Source of the DNA: Saprospiraceae bacterium
GTDB lineage: Bacteria > Bacteroidota > Bacteroidia > Chitinophagales > Saprospiraceae
NCBI GenBank assembly: GCA_022841345.1
Contig: JALHRR010000009.1
Coordinates: forward strand, 75,663 to 139,662
Direction of reading: 5' to 3'
Length of the DNA: 64,000 nt
Shown piece by piece: positions 43,459-53,889 of this stretch. Numbering within the stretch: the stretch's first letter is position 1; each line of letters begins with the position of its first letter. The position numbers were made by a program, and so were the translations under genes. The notes beneath the pieces were generated by a model that was not told where the DNA came from, ran no database searches, and saw only the letters and a program-made list of their open reading frames with translations.

Positions 43459-45324
43459 TTAATCTCCAATCACCAGTTTGGTTTGATGACGAGATCCATT
43501 CTCCAGAGTAGCCTGAACCAAATATAAACCCGGAGGGTGATTATTTAATGACAGTTCTGTTTTGTCCCCATTGAAGCGCCATGATTGAACAACTCTGCCT
43601 TCTATATCAAATAATTCAACTTCTGTGATATAATTCAGCGATGATATGGTGAAGGATTGTTTTGCAGGTGAAGGAAAGATACTAATTCCATCCAGGGGAC
43701 AATTCAGATATTTGACCGGAGAAAATGAAACCTCACCATAAATATTCTCTGAAAGGATTCTGACATAAGATTCTCCTGATCGTGGAAATTCAAGTTTCCA
43801 GTATTCCAGTTCCGGATTCGCTTTTAATTCCTGAATATCCAACCAGGTCTTTTGATCTGAGCTTATCTGAATCACCATTCTATCCAATTGAGCATCTTTT
43901 GCCCAGGACAAATTAGAGATAACGCCCCGAGATTCACAGTTTAATTGCCAATCCAAAATGTTCAGATCCAGTATGGTAACGTCAACAAATAGTTCAGCAC
44001 TGGCAATTTCGCAGTCTTCCGTATTGTGGGTTACCTGCACATAGTAATCTCCATCAACAACAGGAATATAAATAGCGGTAGTGGCATTAGGAATCGGTAT
44101 GCCATCGAGGTACCATTGAATAGTAACATCTGTAGGACTGACGTCCCCATAAAAATCTATAGATAATTCTCCCTCATCGAATATGGCAGTTGGTATGTAG
44201 TCCGAGCAAAATTCAACTATCTTATAAATATTTCCATTGCCCAATCCTGCCACATACATATTTCCTTGAGCATCCTGACCAAATGTTGCCCACTGAAATG
44301 CCGCGTGAACTTCATTGGCCGCACCTACCCATGTACCTTCATCATCTTGTACAGTAAAGAATCTGCCTGAAATATAATCTGCGCAGACATAGACTCCACT
44401 TAGCAGCGGATATTCTGTTCCTGCATATTGATAACCACCCGTGATAGATGATCCCAATGAGTGAGTGTATTCATAAACAGGAAAGGTATAATTGGAAGCT
44501 GGACCACAACCCGCAGTATTATATGTAGCATTACCTTCATAACATCTCCAGCCATAATTGACCCCTCCAAGGTTGGAAGGCTGAAGATTTACTTCTTCTC
44601 TTGCACTCTGTCCTACATCAGCAATCCATATACCTGAAGCACCAAAAGAAAATCGCCATGGATTCCTTAATCCGTAAGCCCAAATGGAAGGGTCGGTATC
44701 AGGGATCCCTACGAAAGGATTATTGGCTGGAATCGTAAACGAAGTACCATCACCTACATCATATCGGAGAATTTTACCAAGCTTATTATTGCGGTTTTGA
44801 CTATTGTTCTGCGGATCTCCTCCGCTACCTCCATCCCCACTGGCTATATACAGCATTCCATCCGGACCAAATTTTATATCACCTCCATTGTGATTTTCAA
44901 ATGGCTGTGCTATAGTGCTGAGTATCAAAGCAGATCCGGGATCTGCTTGAAAAGGATCTGACATGGATCGTGAATACCTTGCTAAAATAGTTGAATTTGT
45001 CCCTGTCTGACTATAGTTTACATAGAAATATCCATTATTCACATAGTCCGGGTGAAAAGCAAATCCTAATAGCCCCCTTTCTCCCAAATTAACGATCAGT
45101 GAAGAAATATCAAGGAACGGTGGACCCAATGTTGTCCCTCCGGGATTCACAACTCTGATGATTCCATTTTTCTGGGTGACATACATGTAACCCTCCATAA
45201 AATCAATGCATATAGGTTGAGTAAAACCTGTTCTAACTTGCTGAAGCTTGATAACAGGTTGAGCCACAAGTGAAATGGCAGTCAATTGCAGCAAAATAAA
45301 AATGAGGTATATTGTTGAGCGCAT
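43459..45324 (-). CDS. Secreted PQQ-type sugar dehydrogenase-like propeller with T9SS domain
   Basis: The 621-residue protein has a signal peptide (about 1-21). A glucose/sorbosone dehydrogenase (GSDH) beta-propeller (about 22-370) includes YMYVTQKNGIIRVV, LLGFAFHPDYVNNGYFYVNY, NHNGGDIKFGPDGMLYIASGDGG, WAYGLRNPWRFSF and YGWRCYEG. A PKD/Ig-like region and a T9SS type A domain (ISIFPSPAKQSFTI, VELFDIEGRV, PPGLYLVQ) follow. It probably oxidises sugars extracellularly, but whether PQQ is bound cannot be told. Confidence 0.88.
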   Translation of the reverse strand: MRSTIYLIFILLQLTAISLVAQPVIKLQQVRTGFTQPICIDFMEGYMYVTQKNGIIRVVNPGGTTLGPPFLDISSLIVNLGERGLLGFAFHPDYVNNGYFYVNYSQTGTNSTILARYSRSMSDPFQADPGSALILSTIAQPFENHNGGDIKFGPDGMLYIASGDGGSGGDPQNNSQNRNNKLGKILRYDVGDGTSFTIPANNPFVGIPDTDPSIWAYGLRNPWRFSFGASGIWIADVGQSAREEVNLQPSNLGGVNYGWRCYEGNATYNTAGCGPASNYTFPVYEYTHSLGSSITGGYQYAGTEYPLLSGVYVCADYISGRFFTVQDDEGTWVGAANEVHAAFQWATFGQDAQGNMYVAGLGNGNIYKIVEFCSDYIPTAIFDEGELSIDFYGDVSPTDVTIQWYLDGIPIPNATTAIYIPVVDGDYYVQVTHNTEDCEIASAELFVDVTILDLNILDWQLNCESRGVISNLSWAKDAQLDRMVIQISSDQKTWLDIQELKANPELEYWKLEFPRSGESYVRILSENIYGEVSFSPVKYLNCPLDGISIFPSPAKQSFTISSLNYITEVELFDIEGRVVQSWRFNGDKTELSLNNHPPGLYLVQATLENGSRHQTKLVIGD

Positions 45325-45783
45325 GATAAGTTATTTTAATTAGTTAACCAGAATTCTCTTTCAAGGTTTGTTAGCCGATAAAGACAATTTTAATAACCTC
45401 TTTACTTAACTACGAAAATAAAAACCGGTTTGAATGCTCATTTGGTAAATTAAAATGAAAAAAAGGATATCAAAATATGTAAAAACACTTATCCAGAAGT
45501 ATCTCAGGAAATAATTGTATCACTCTAAATATTGCAGATAACCTTCATTTAGAGTCTCTTAAGTGAGCATTTTGAATACAAATTTATTGAAAAATATCAC
45601 GAACCTTTATAATAGATTAATCTGGACAGAATTTGATCCAAAAGATTGTCTCAGAAAATATCCAATTATCATGTAAGTATAAAAATCGGGAAGTAATTAT
45701 CAAGCAATATTAAACTGAATGATTGGCAGCACTGACTGAAAAATGCGAACATTTTATTTCACGAATAATGGCTCCCTTTTTAG
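45325..45783. other. AT-rich gap, nothing recognised
   Basis: Low-GC sequence between two minus-strand genes. It would hold the promoter of the sugar-dehydrogenase-like gene next to 45324. I see no gene, RNA or repeat. Confidence 0.5.
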
Positions 45784-46350
45784 CTAAGCATCCTGAATGG
45801 AGGGCATTATGGATATAGGATTCTCTGAATACTGAATTGGAATACCTGCTTTAATCCAGTTCTGAATCACTCCATTCAGTTTAGTTTCCATGTAATGAGA
45901 ATCCAGCATGAACCGCAAAGTGTACCAATTATCACCTGAATGGATTTGAATAAAATGATAATTAGAAATTCCTTTTATTTGATCAATCAGTTCCTTTCCA
46001 AAGCTCTCTTCATATTTGTACTCTTTCTGAAGAACGACTGATTCGATAGAGGAAATCATTATGGTAAGATCGTTTTCTCTTTTCTTATTTATGATTCTCA
46101 GCGATTCACTGTCTAATTCTATATGGCGATCCTGGACGGAATTCACTACTTTCCTTCCTACCTTAAAAGCAAGATAAAAAAGAAGTAAATAAACTGGAAA
46201 AGTGAAAAGTAACATAGATACTTCAAATTCTTCTTTGAGCAATATGTTGATTACAATAGAATTCAATGTTGCCAGAAGAAAAAAGAGCAGCAGGGAATGC
46301 TTTCGAAAGAAAATAAAAGCCGGATTTGCTATTAATTTTGCTTTGAACAT
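45784..46350 (-). CDS. Two-helix membrane protein of unknown function
   Basis: The 188-residue protein has a Lys/Phe-rich N-terminus and two adjacent transmembrane helices (about 19-38 and 44-66). A soluble part of about 110 residues follows (IELDSESLRIINKKREN, YHFIQIHSGDNWYTLRFML) that looks like a PH-domain-like strand pattern. It is similar in plan to small bacterial PH-like membrane proteins. I cannot name a family. Confidence 0.6.
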   Translation of the reverse strand: MFKAKLIANPAFIFFRKHSLLLFFLLATLNSIVINILLKEEFEVSMLLFTFPVYLLLFYLAFKVGRKVVNSVQDRHIELDSESLRIINKKRENDLTIMISSIESVVLQKEYKYEESFGKELIDQIKGISNYHFIQIHSGDNWYTLRFMLDSHYMETKLNGVIQNWIKAGIPIQYSENPISIMPSIQDA

Positions 46351-46399
46351 TTTAATAATTTTTATATAACTTTCAAATATACAACATTAATCACAAAAT

Positions 46400-46439
46400 A
46401 AAAAAAAGGAACCCGGAAGCACTGTTGCAACCGGGTACC
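46400..46439 (-). terminator. Minus-strand terminator
   Basis: On the minus strand the stem GGTACCCGG / CCGGGTTCC (one mismatch) runs into an eight-T tract (46407-46400). It probably ends the sigma-factor operon transcript, though about 340 nt after the last stop. Confidence 0.75.
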
Positions 46440-46782
46440 ATATCTAACTGAAAATTCCAAAATTGAAGAATGAAAATTCTTAAATATCCTACTCCGGCTG
46501 TGCGGAATCGATAAATAATCTTGTGATAATTCCAATGAGTGGTTTTACCATTTATATTCATAGATACAGCAGCAGTATTGTTTGTTGCCTGATAAATTAA
46601 AAGATTCGTAGAATAGCATAAAGTAAGAATCGATCCAACACTATGCTATGGAATCAGATTGTGTAAGCTGCAAACGCAGCCCGCAAATTAGAATTTATAC
46701 TAACTATAAGAGATAAAAATGAATCCAATTTTAAAGCATAAACAACTTCAAAAAACTTTAATAATCCTGATATCTGTATAAA
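46440..46782. other. Long 3' gap after the sigma/anti-sigma pair
   Basis: It contains inverted repeats ATAGCATA (46612-46619) / TATGCTAT (46642-46649) and GCTGC-AAAC-GCAGC (46667-46680). There is no gene. Since the terminator is at 46400, this may be a transcribed 3' UTR or hold a small RNA. Confidence 0.4.
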
Positions 46783-48180
46783 CTAATAGCTGCCGGGTAC
46801 AAATCTGATACCCAAATTTAATCTAAGTGTCTGATACTTTTGTTCAATAGTGTAAGGTCTTTGTGTAATTCCACCTGACTGAGAATTCCATACAGGTTCT
46901 ATCATAAGGAATGTCTGGGGCAATATCCTGTATCCTATCTGCAAAGAAGCATTATATTGCATTCCCCAGTTTTTATTAAAATAGCCCATTGGGTCATCTT
47001 CAATCTTATAAGTTTGATATGTATTGTCCAGTATAACACCATGCTGATGATTCCAGATATGTAAACCTACACCGATACGGGCGCCCAGCATCCATCTTCC
47101 TTTTTCCATTGTATAGCCAAGTCTTAAAGGAATCGTAATTTGCTGATATTTGTTATTGGTCCTTAGCGTCCGGGCTCCGATTTCTGTGATGGTATCGATT
47201 CTGGTTACTTCTCCAAACTGATCATAGTGGTATTTATAAGTAATTCTAATCTCACTTTCATTTCTATATTCAAATATTTCATTGTGAACCTGATACTCAG
47301 CTCCTGTTTCAATTGCCATTCCTGAAGCTAGTATAAAACCAATTCGTGCGCCGGCAGCTGAATTGTACCAGCTTTTTTCAAGGGAGTCGCGCATATGCAT
47401 ATAAGCTCCCTGATTCTCAACCGCAGAAAGTGATCTGATGCTGTTTCCAGCGCCAACAAAGGCATCAATATAAAATGAACTCCTCCCTCTAGCATCATTA
47501 AAACAGTTTTCAGGATCCGCCAGCTTTACATTCTGCTTAGAGTTCACCCTGGATTTGACCGGAAATAAAACTGAAACCGGCTCCGCAGCATTGAGTCTGA
47601 CATTTGCATCTTCAAACTTTATGTCTGCATTTTGAATTACTGGCTCAACTGATGGATGAAATGTATTCTCTGTCACAGGAAGCTCAGCTACGGGTTCAGG
47701 TTGTAGTATAGTAACCTGATTCAATTCAGATTTTTTTGGAACAGATGTTGATTTCAATTCAACCGCCCTGGAAGTTACTTTCTTAGTATTTTTAGGGGCA
47801 GTTGCATTAGCTTTTTGAGTCGGTAGCTTACTGGTGCTTACATATTTCCCCGAATTGTTCATTACATAAGCGACATCGGGATTGTAAAACGTCGAAGCTA
47901 AATGTTCAAACCCTGATTTTTTCTCTGAAATAGCAGCTTGAAAAATTTCTAATTTTTTTCCAGCCTCTCCAGTGCTCTGGTTTGATTGAATATTAAACCC
48001 TGCGATAATTAATATGGAACTCAATAAAACAAAGCCCAATCCTATCCATCCAAAGAAAAATGGGGTTCCGGACTTGGCTGAAGCCTTGGAAGTGATTGCT
48101 TCAAATAAGCTATTATCAACTGGCGAATCATATTTATCCAATTGTCTTTTCCATGATTTTTCCCAATCATTGGTACTCAT
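46783..48180 (-). CDS. Anti-sigma-like N-terminus fused to outer-membrane barrel-like C-terminus
   Basis: The 465-residue protein has a soluble N-terminus (1-40), one transmembrane helix (about 41-61) and a long polar, Thr/Pro/Val-rich linker (about 65-215). A C-terminal region of about 240 residues (SSFYIDAFVGAGNS, GARIGFILASGMAIETGAEYQVH, LRLGYTMEKGRWMLGARIGVGLHIW, LRLNLGIRFVPGS) looks like an eight-stranded outer-membrane barrel. The 4-bp overlap with the ECF sigma gene suggests an anti-sigma function for the N-terminus. Such a single-chain inner-to-outer envelope link would be unusual, and the roles are inferred. Confidence 0.7.
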   Translation of the reverse strand: MSTNDWEKSWKRQLDKYDSPVDNSLFEAITSKASAKSGTPFFFGWIGLGFVLLSSILIIAGFNIQSNQSTGEAGKKLEIFQAAISEKKSGFEHLASTFYNPDVAYVMNNSGKYVSTSKLPTQKANATAPKNTKKVTSRAVELKSTSVPKKSELNQVTILQPEPVAELPVTENTFHPSVEPVIQNADIKFEDANVRLNAAEPVSVLFPVKSRVNSKQNVKLADPENCFNDARGRSSFYIDAFVGAGNSIRSLSAVENQGAYMHMRDSLEKSWYNSAAGARIGFILASGMAIETGAEYQVHNEIFEYRNESEIRITYKYHYDQFGEVTRIDTITEIGARTLRTNNKYQQITIPLRLGYTMEKGRWMLGARIGVGLHIWNHQHGVILDNTYQTYKIEDDPMGYFNKNWGMQYNASLQIGYRILPQTFLMIEPVWNSQSGGITQRPYTIEQKYQTLRLNLGIRFVPGSY

Positions 48181-48713
48181 ATCTTGATATTTTGTGCGTT
48201 AATTACTCGTTTTTGTAACCATTTTCTACCTTTCAACAGCTGTGATCTGGAGGTGGCCTCATCGATACTCATCATTACTGATACTTCTTTATGACTAAAT
48301 CCATCAAAGACCACAAGGTTGAATACTGTCTTATATCCAACCGGCATCAGATTAATCCATTTTAAAATTTCCTCTTCTGATAAAGAGGACAAAGCAAGAT
48401 TATCCACTTCAGGCTCGAAAAGAGTAGCATCAGAATCCAGACTATAAGTTAATTTTCGTTTGCTTAATTGCCGGATACAGGCATGTACTACTACCTTTCT
48501 TATCCATCCTTCAAGAGATCCCTGAAATTGAAATTGGTGAAGATTTTGGAAGACTCTGATAAAACTTTCCTGGAAGAAATCCTCCGCGTCAGAGCCTTGT
48601 CCTGCATATCTTCGGCATACAGTCATCATCTTTCCGGCAAATCTGTCGAAAAGGATACGTTGAGCTTTTAGCTCTCCGTTGATACAACCGATAACAATTT
48701 CTTTTTCTGACAC
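48177..48713 (-). CDS. ECF RNA polymerase sigma factor
   Basis: The 178-residue sigma-70 family member of the ECF type has region 2 (RFAGKMMTVCRRYAGQGSDAEDFFQESFIRVFQNL, with WIRKVVVHACI) and region 4 (MPVGYKTVFNLVVFDGFSHKEVSVMMSI, SRSQLLKGRKWL). The stop codon overlaps the start of the downstream membrane protein (ATGA), which likely regulates it. The target regulon cannot be seen here. Confidence 0.92.
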   Translation of the reverse strand: MSEKEIVIGCINGELKAQRILFDRFAGKMMTVCRRYAGQGSDAEDFFQESFIRVFQNLHQFQFQGSLEGWIRKVVVHACIRQLSKRKLTYSLDSDATLFEPEVDNLALSSLSEEEILKWINLMPVGYKTVFNLVVFDGFSHKEVSVMMSIDEATSRSQLLKGRKWLQKRVINAQNIKI

Positions 48714-48936
48714 TTTATGTTATTCAACACTAAGATACACGCACTTTATTTAACGTTGCCTTTATTAATTGAATTCTTCTGACAGTGTTATAATAATGTG
48801 TTAAAAATAAAATTTATAATTATGAAATTCTGAATGGAATTTTCAGCTGAATTTCATAAAATTATAAGGATAAAATCACTCATGACAACTCAAGATTACC
48901 TTATATAATACGAAGGTTTCAGATGAGGGTCAGTAT

Positions 48937-49848
48937 TTAATTGGAAGTAAGTTGCTGGAATATGTGTTCCACACTTATTTGTTCTCTTGTCATTTCCAAA
49001 ATCACCAATTGCTGATCCACAGCAAATTGAAAGATGTAGGGTCTGATGTCTTCGTCCTGAGAACTTGAAATTTGAAAAGAGTGTGACAGATCGCTCGCCC
49101 TTACTTTTCGCACACCTTTAATTTTGTAAAGCGCCTGTTCATTAACTTTCTTATTAAAAGTAACATTCACTACAATATCACCCGAAATACGATCCTGCAG
49201 GTTTTCAATAGGATCGTCTGCTACAATTTTGCCTTTATTGATAATGATTACCCTGTCACAAAGCGCTTGTACTTCCTGCATGATATGTGTGGACAGCACT
49301 ACTGTTTTTTCTTTGCCCAGGCTTTTGATGAGGGAACGAATTTCAACAAGTTGATTCGGGTCCAGACCTGAAGTTGGCTCATCCAAAATCAACACCTCAG
49401 GATCGTGAATCATAGCTTGTGCAAGACCAACTCTTTGCCGGTATCCTTTTGAAAGTTGTTCTATCTTTTTATGCTGTTCTGTCTGAAGTCCGGTCCTGGT
49501 GATCATGTCGGCCACTTTGGAGGAGGGATCTTTGAGTTTATGAAGGCCTGCAATAAAATGCAGGTATTCCTTTACGTACATCTCGCGGTATAAGGGGTTG
49601 TTCTCCGGCAAATATCCTATTTTAGCAGCGGATGCCAGTGAATCATTTACGACATCGATACCACAAACTTCAATATGCCCATCAGTGGGAGGAATGTAAG
49701 CTGTAATCATTTTCATAGTTGTACTTTTTCCTGCACCATTTGGCCCCAAAAAGCCCAGAATTTGACCTTTTCTGGCAGAAAAACTGATATTATCTACAGC
49801 TCTTTGAATTCCATATTCTTTCGAAAGTCCTGTAACTTCAATGGACAT
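48937..49848 (-). CDS. gldA: ABC transporter ATP-binding protein, GldA-type
   Basis: The 303-residue ABC ATPase has Walker A GPNGAGKST (35-43), signature LSKGYRQRVG (132-141), Walker B VLILDEP (152-158) and the GYLPENNPLY Q-loop region. The sequence is typical of GldA, the ATPase of the gliding-motility ABC transporter of Bacteroidota (partners GldF/GldG). No permease genes are nearby. A drug or antibiotic-type ABC-2 ATPase is the alternative. Confidence 0.85.
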   Translation of the reverse strand: MSIEVTGLSKEYGIQRAVDNISFSARKGQILGFLGPNGAGKSTTMKMITAYIPPTDGHIEVCGIDVVNDSLASAAKIGYLPENNPLYREMYVKEYLHFIAGLHKLKDPSSKVADMITRTGLQTEQHKKIEQLSKGYRQRVGLAQAMIHDPEVLILDEPTSGLDPNQLVEIRSLIKSLGKEKTVVLSTHIMQEVQALCDRVIIINKGKIVADDPIENLQDRISGDIVVNVTFNKKVNEQALYKIKGVRKVRASDLSHSFQISSSQDEDIRPYIFQFAVDQQLVILEMTREQISVEHIFQQLTSN

Positions 49849-49944
49849 AAATACTATTTTTAAAGGATAATTGAGTTGAGCAATCTGTATTCAGTTTGCG
49901 GCCCCAGCTTATAACGATGAGTATTAATCAAATGTTCCTTCCTT

Positions 49945-51474
49945 TCATTCATCAAATTTTTCAGGTCTCATCTGTGGAAAAAATAAAACTTCCTGAATGG
50001 AAGCCTGATTAGTTAACAGCATAGCCAATCTATCTATTCCGAAACCAATCCCGGAGGTGGGTGGCATACCATATTCCAGTGATCTTATAAAGTCATAGTC
50101 AATATACATTGCTTCATGATCACCCCGCTCCATCAATTGCACCTGATCTTCGAAGCGCTGCCTTTGTTCTATTGGATCATTCAACTCTGAATATGCATTT
50201 GCAATTTCTTTACCGTTGATCATCAACTCAAATCGCTCTACCAGACCTTCTTTGCTTCTGTGCTTTTTAGTTAGGGGACTCATTTCTACAGGATAGTCAA
50301 TGATGAATGTAGGTTGTATGTAATTTTTCTCTGCTTTTGCTCCGAATATTTCATCTATTAGTTTGCCTTTACCCATGGTATTGTCAACTGGGATATGCAA
50401 TTTTTTGCAAACATCTCTAAGCTCCTCCTCTTCCATAAGGCTAATGTCAATGCCAGTATGCTCCTGAATCGCTTCAAAAATGGTTACTCTCCTATAGGGA
50501 GCTTTGAAATTAATTTCAATTTCTCCAACATGAGCGGAAGTACTTCCATTCACAGCGATGGCAACATGCTCCAACATTTGTTCTGTTTTTTCCATCATCC
50601 AGAAATAATCCTTGTAAGCCACATAAAATTCCAGAATTGTAAACTCCGGATTATGGGTCCTGTCCATCCCCTCATTCCTAAAATTTCGACTAAATTCATA
50701 GACGAAATCAAAACCGCCGACAATTAACCTTTTCAAATATAATTCATTGGATACCCTTAAAAATAAAGGAATATCCAGCGCATTGTGATGAGTTGTAAAA
50801 GGTCTGGCAGCTGCACCTCCGGGAATAGGCTGCAGTACCGGGGTGTCTACTTCCAATGCTCCAAGATCATTGAGATAAGACCGAAGTGCATTCATCATTT
50901 TCGTCCTTTTCAGGAAGGTCTCTTTTACTTCAGGATTGACAATCAAATCCACATATCGTTGTCTGTATCTTAATTCCGGGTCTTTGAAAGCATCATAAGT
51001 TGTTACTTCACCGGTATCCTTGTCTGTCTTAGTTTTTACAATGGGAAGGGGTCTGAGTGATTTGGAAAGAACTGTCAATTCCTTTATGTGCAAGGTAATT
51101 TCTCCCATTTGTGTGCGGAATACATAACCCCTGACTCCTATAAAATCACCAATATCAAGATGTTTTTTGAATACATCATTATACAGGGTCTTGTCTTCAT
51201 CAGGACAAATATCGTCTCTTTGAACATACAATTGAATCCGACCGCTTGAATCAAGAAGTTCAGCAAATGAAGCTTTGCCCATCACACGTTTCATCATCAA
51301 TCGTCCTGCAAGGGTAATATCCTGCATACGTTCCGGATCATCATTCCATTCAGATTTGACTTCCTGAGCGAGCTTGTCAACCGGGAAGTGTGCGGCCGGA
51401 TAAGGGTCAATATTCAAGTTTCTAAGTTGTTGCAAAGCATCCATCCTTGCCAGTTCCTGATCATTAAGCTCCAT
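49945..51474 (-). CDS. lysS: Lysyl-tRNA synthetase (class II)
   Basis: The class II enzyme charges tRNA-Lys. I choose the ATG at 51474 (MELNDQELARMDALQQLRNL), as the listed longer frame starts at a TTG eight codons earlier. It has an OB-fold anticodon-binding domain (about 50-150), motif 2 FRNEGMDRTHNPEFTILEFY and motif 3 GFGIDRLAML. About 509 residues is normal for a bacterial LysS without extra domains. Confidence 0.96.
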   Translation of the reverse strand: MELNDQELARMDALQQLRNLNIDPYPAAHFPVDKLAQEVKSEWNDDPERMQDITLAGRLMMKRVMGKASFAELLDSSGRIQLYVQRDDICPDEDKTLYNDVFKKHLDIGDFIGVRGYVFRTQMGEITLHIKELTVLSKSLRPLPIVKTKTDKDTGEVTTYDAFKDPELRYRQRYVDLIVNPEVKETFLKRTKMMNALRSYLNDLGALEVDTPVLQPIPGGAAARPFTTHHNALDIPLFLRVSNELYLKRLIVGGFDFVYEFSRNFRNEGMDRTHNPEFTILEFYVAYKDYFWMMEKTEQMLEHVAIAVNGSTSAHVGEIEINFKAPYRRVTIFEAIQEHTGIDISLMEEEELRDVCKKLHIPVDNTMGKGKLIDEIFGAKAEKNYIQPTFIIDYPVEMSPLTKKHRSKEGLVERFELMINGKEIANAYSELNDPIEQRQRFEDQVQLMERGDHEAMYIDYDFIRSLEYGMPPTSGIGFGIDRLAMLLTNQASIQEVLFFPQMRPEKFDE

Positions 51475-52046
51475 TGGGTTCCGATTTTTGGTCGGCAAAA
51501 ATAGGTTTTTTTTGTGACACAGTGGTCAGTATGATTATTGAAAGCATATCTCTTAAAATCTGAAATTTGGTATTGAATTTATTAATAATCATATTGTATG
51601 CTTAATAGCATAAACTTAATTTACTTTTTATTATGTAAAATTGCCCTGCCTACTCACAAAAATTGCAGGTGTAAATAAGACTTGACGTCATTGGCTTGTT
51701 ATTTAAGACCAGAAACTTAGCTTACTTTCAGAGCTTTCCGGAAAAATGAATAATACCCGATAAGTATCGAATAAATAAGAATAAATACCGAAATTATTTA
51801 TGCATTTTCACCTGATTATTAAGCATATATCTTTTGTTAATTCATTGTTTTTACTCATTAATAATCTCTTTGCTCCAATGGTATAATGATTTTATGCATA
51901 GAAATTATTGAAAAATCTTCCTGAAAATAAATTAGGACAATATTAAATTCATTAAAATATTAGTAGATAAAAAATTATAAAACTATATTTAACCTGAGAA
52001 ACGCTTTGAATATCAAGGCATGATTAAAAAACCTAACTAATTTACA
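51475..52046. other. AT-rich divergent leader region
   Basis: This gap serves lysS (minus) and the first T9SS paralogue (plus). It contains a stem TATGCT-TAAT-AGCATA (51597-51612) and otherwise only AT-rich sequence. No gene is seen. Confidence 0.45.
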
Positions 52047-53819
52047 ATGAGAAAAGTCAATTACTTTCAAAAAAAAATGAGCAGAATTCTGTTGATTCTG
52101 GCAGTAGTATTTAGCGCTGCAATTCAGGTAAATGCACAATATTGTGTACCCACCATTACATTTGCCTGCTCTCCGGAAGCAATTTCAAATGTGACTTATG
52201 CCGGAATAAATAACACATCAGGATGTGTTGCCTACACTAACTTTTCAGCTATCACCGGTTCAGTGACACAAGGTCAGACAAATCAAATTTCTGTAACAAT
52301 GACCGCTGATGCCACATTCGGTAATGATTACATTTTTGTTTTTATTGACTGGAATCAAAACCAGGTGTGGGACATTGCCACTGAAAGATATTTGGTAGTA
52401 GGCCCTACAAATGTAAGTGGAACATATTCCCTTAACATTGCTGTTCCGGCCAATGCTACTGTTGGAACAACCCGTCTTCGGGTTGCAAATGTTTATTTCT
52501 TACCTGCATTCAATGGATGCGAAGCTGTAGGTTTTGGTGAGATTGAAGATTATAATCTCACAGTCAATGCATCTGCTCCACCTCCACCTCCTCCACCAAC
52601 AGGACCAATGGGCGATTTGTGTGCAAATGCAATTGCAATTGCATGTGGTGGTTCTGCAACCAACACCACTGTAGGTGCTGCAATTGATGGACCGGCAACT
52701 TCATGCACCGGTGCTTCAGTAGCACCAGATGTATGGTACAGAATAACCGGTGATGGTGGCTTATTTACAGCTAATCTTTGTACCGGTACTGCATATGATT
52801 CAAAACTGGATATTTACACAGGAACTTGTGGTGCATTCACCAGTGTGGCCTGTAATGATGATTTTTGCAGTCTTCAATCCAGTGTCAGCTGGGTTTCAAC
52901 TATTGGTACAGTATACTATATTAGAGTACATGGATTTGCAGGGGCAACTGGTGCATTTACGCTGAATGTAGTTTGTACACCTTGTCCTTTCCCTATACAA
53001 TCACCCTGGTCGACTGTTGATATCAACGCATCCGGAGGAGCAGGTCTGCAGGCTTGTAATGGTTCTTTCGATGTAAGTGCTGCAGGTACAGGCACCTCCA
53101 CTGCTGACAAAGGGTATTTTGTATACAGATCTCTTTCAGGTAACGGTTATGTGACTGCACAAATAAACTCTTTCTCCAATTTCACTTTTGGTGGTGTTGC
53201 TTTTAGAGATGGAACTACAGCGGGTGCCAGACATGTAGGATTATTTACACAATTGGGATCACGGGTAACACGATCTATTAGGACTGTTGCTAATGGTGCA
53301 AATTCCGTCGCTTTATTGTCTGCTCCTAAAAACAATTGGGTGAGAGTTGCAAGAAACGGTGATGTGTTTACTTCTTATGTTTCTGCAAATGGAACAAGCT
53401 GGACACAAGTTAATCAAGTGACTGTTACTGGCCTGCCTTCTTCCCTGAATGTAGGTGTATTTGTTTATTCACAGTTGGCTACTGTTGGAACTGTAAACTT
53501 CAGTAATGTGACAGTTACCTCCGGATTGCCTTCCGCAACGAGTGGAAATGTGGAAAATCGCAGTGCTCCTCTAATAAATGATGTTGTAGTGAGCGCATTC
53601 CCTAACCCTGCGTCCAATGAATTAAATATCCGAATGGGATTATTTGCTGGAGAGAATGTGGAAGTAAATGTATTCAATCTTTTGGGTCAGCTTGTAATCA
53701 ATCAAACTATTGAAGCTGCTGTTGAAACTGAAAGGCTTGATATCAGCAAGTTAACATCCGGAGTGTATATGCTTCAAATAAATGATTCGACACCATTGAA
53801 ATTTGCTGTTGAAAAATAA
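52047..53819 (+). CDS. T9SS surface protein, paralogue 1: GEVED + one PPC-like module
   Basis: The 590-residue secreted protein has a signal peptide ending NAQ (start ATG 52047, or the ATG at 52077). Next comes a GEVED-type domain (about 32-175; FIDWNQNQVWD, GEIEDYNL) and a Pro linker (178-184). One Cys-rich PPC-like module (about 187-308: GDLCANAIAIACGGS, YDSKLDIYTGTCG, ACNDDFCSLQS) follows. A DUF1349/LamG-like module (about 312-495: GYVTAQINSF, FGGVAFRD, ANGTSWTQV) and a T9SS type A domain (SAFPNPASNELNIRM, NVFNLLGQ) complete it. It is probably an adhesin or binding protein on the cell surface. Two paralogues follow. Confidence 0.85.
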   Translation: MRKVNYFQKKMSRILLILAVVFSAAIQVNAQYCVPTITFACSPEAISNVTYAGINNTSGCVAYTNFSAITGSVTQGQTNQISVTMTADATFGNDYIFVFIDWNQNQVWDIATERYLVVGPTNVSGTYSLNIAVPANATVGTTRLRVANVYFLPAFNGCEAVGFGEIEDYNLTVNASAPPPPPPPTGPMGDLCANAIAIACGGSATNTTVGAAIDGPATSCTGASVAPDVWYRITGDGGLFTANLCTGTAYDSKLDIYTGTCGAFTSVACNDDFCSLQSSVSWVSTIGTVYYIRVHGFAGATGAFTLNVVCTPCPFPIQSPWSTVDINASGGAGLQACNGSFDVSAAGTGTSTADKGYFVYRSLSGNGYVTAQINSFSNFTFGGVAFRDGTTAGARHVGLFTQLGSRVTRSIRTVANGANSVALLSAPKNNWVRVARNGDVFTSYVSANGTSWTQVNQVTVTGLPSSLNVGVFVYSQLATVGTVNFSNVTVTSGLPSATSGNVENRSAPLINDVVVSAFPNPASNELNIRMGLFAGENVEVNVFNLLGQLVINQTIEAAVETERLDISKLTSGVYMLQINDSTPLKFAVEK

Positions 53820-53861
53820 TTAGGTTCAACTGGGCTAAAATTAGCCTGATTATTAGTGAGA

Positions 53862-53889
53862 GGGTGTTCCTATGGGACACCCTTTTTTT
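53862..53889 (+). terminator. Terminator after T9SS paralogue 1
   Basis: GGGTGTTCC-TAT-GGGACACCC stem with one wobble, then seven T. Confidence 0.92.
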
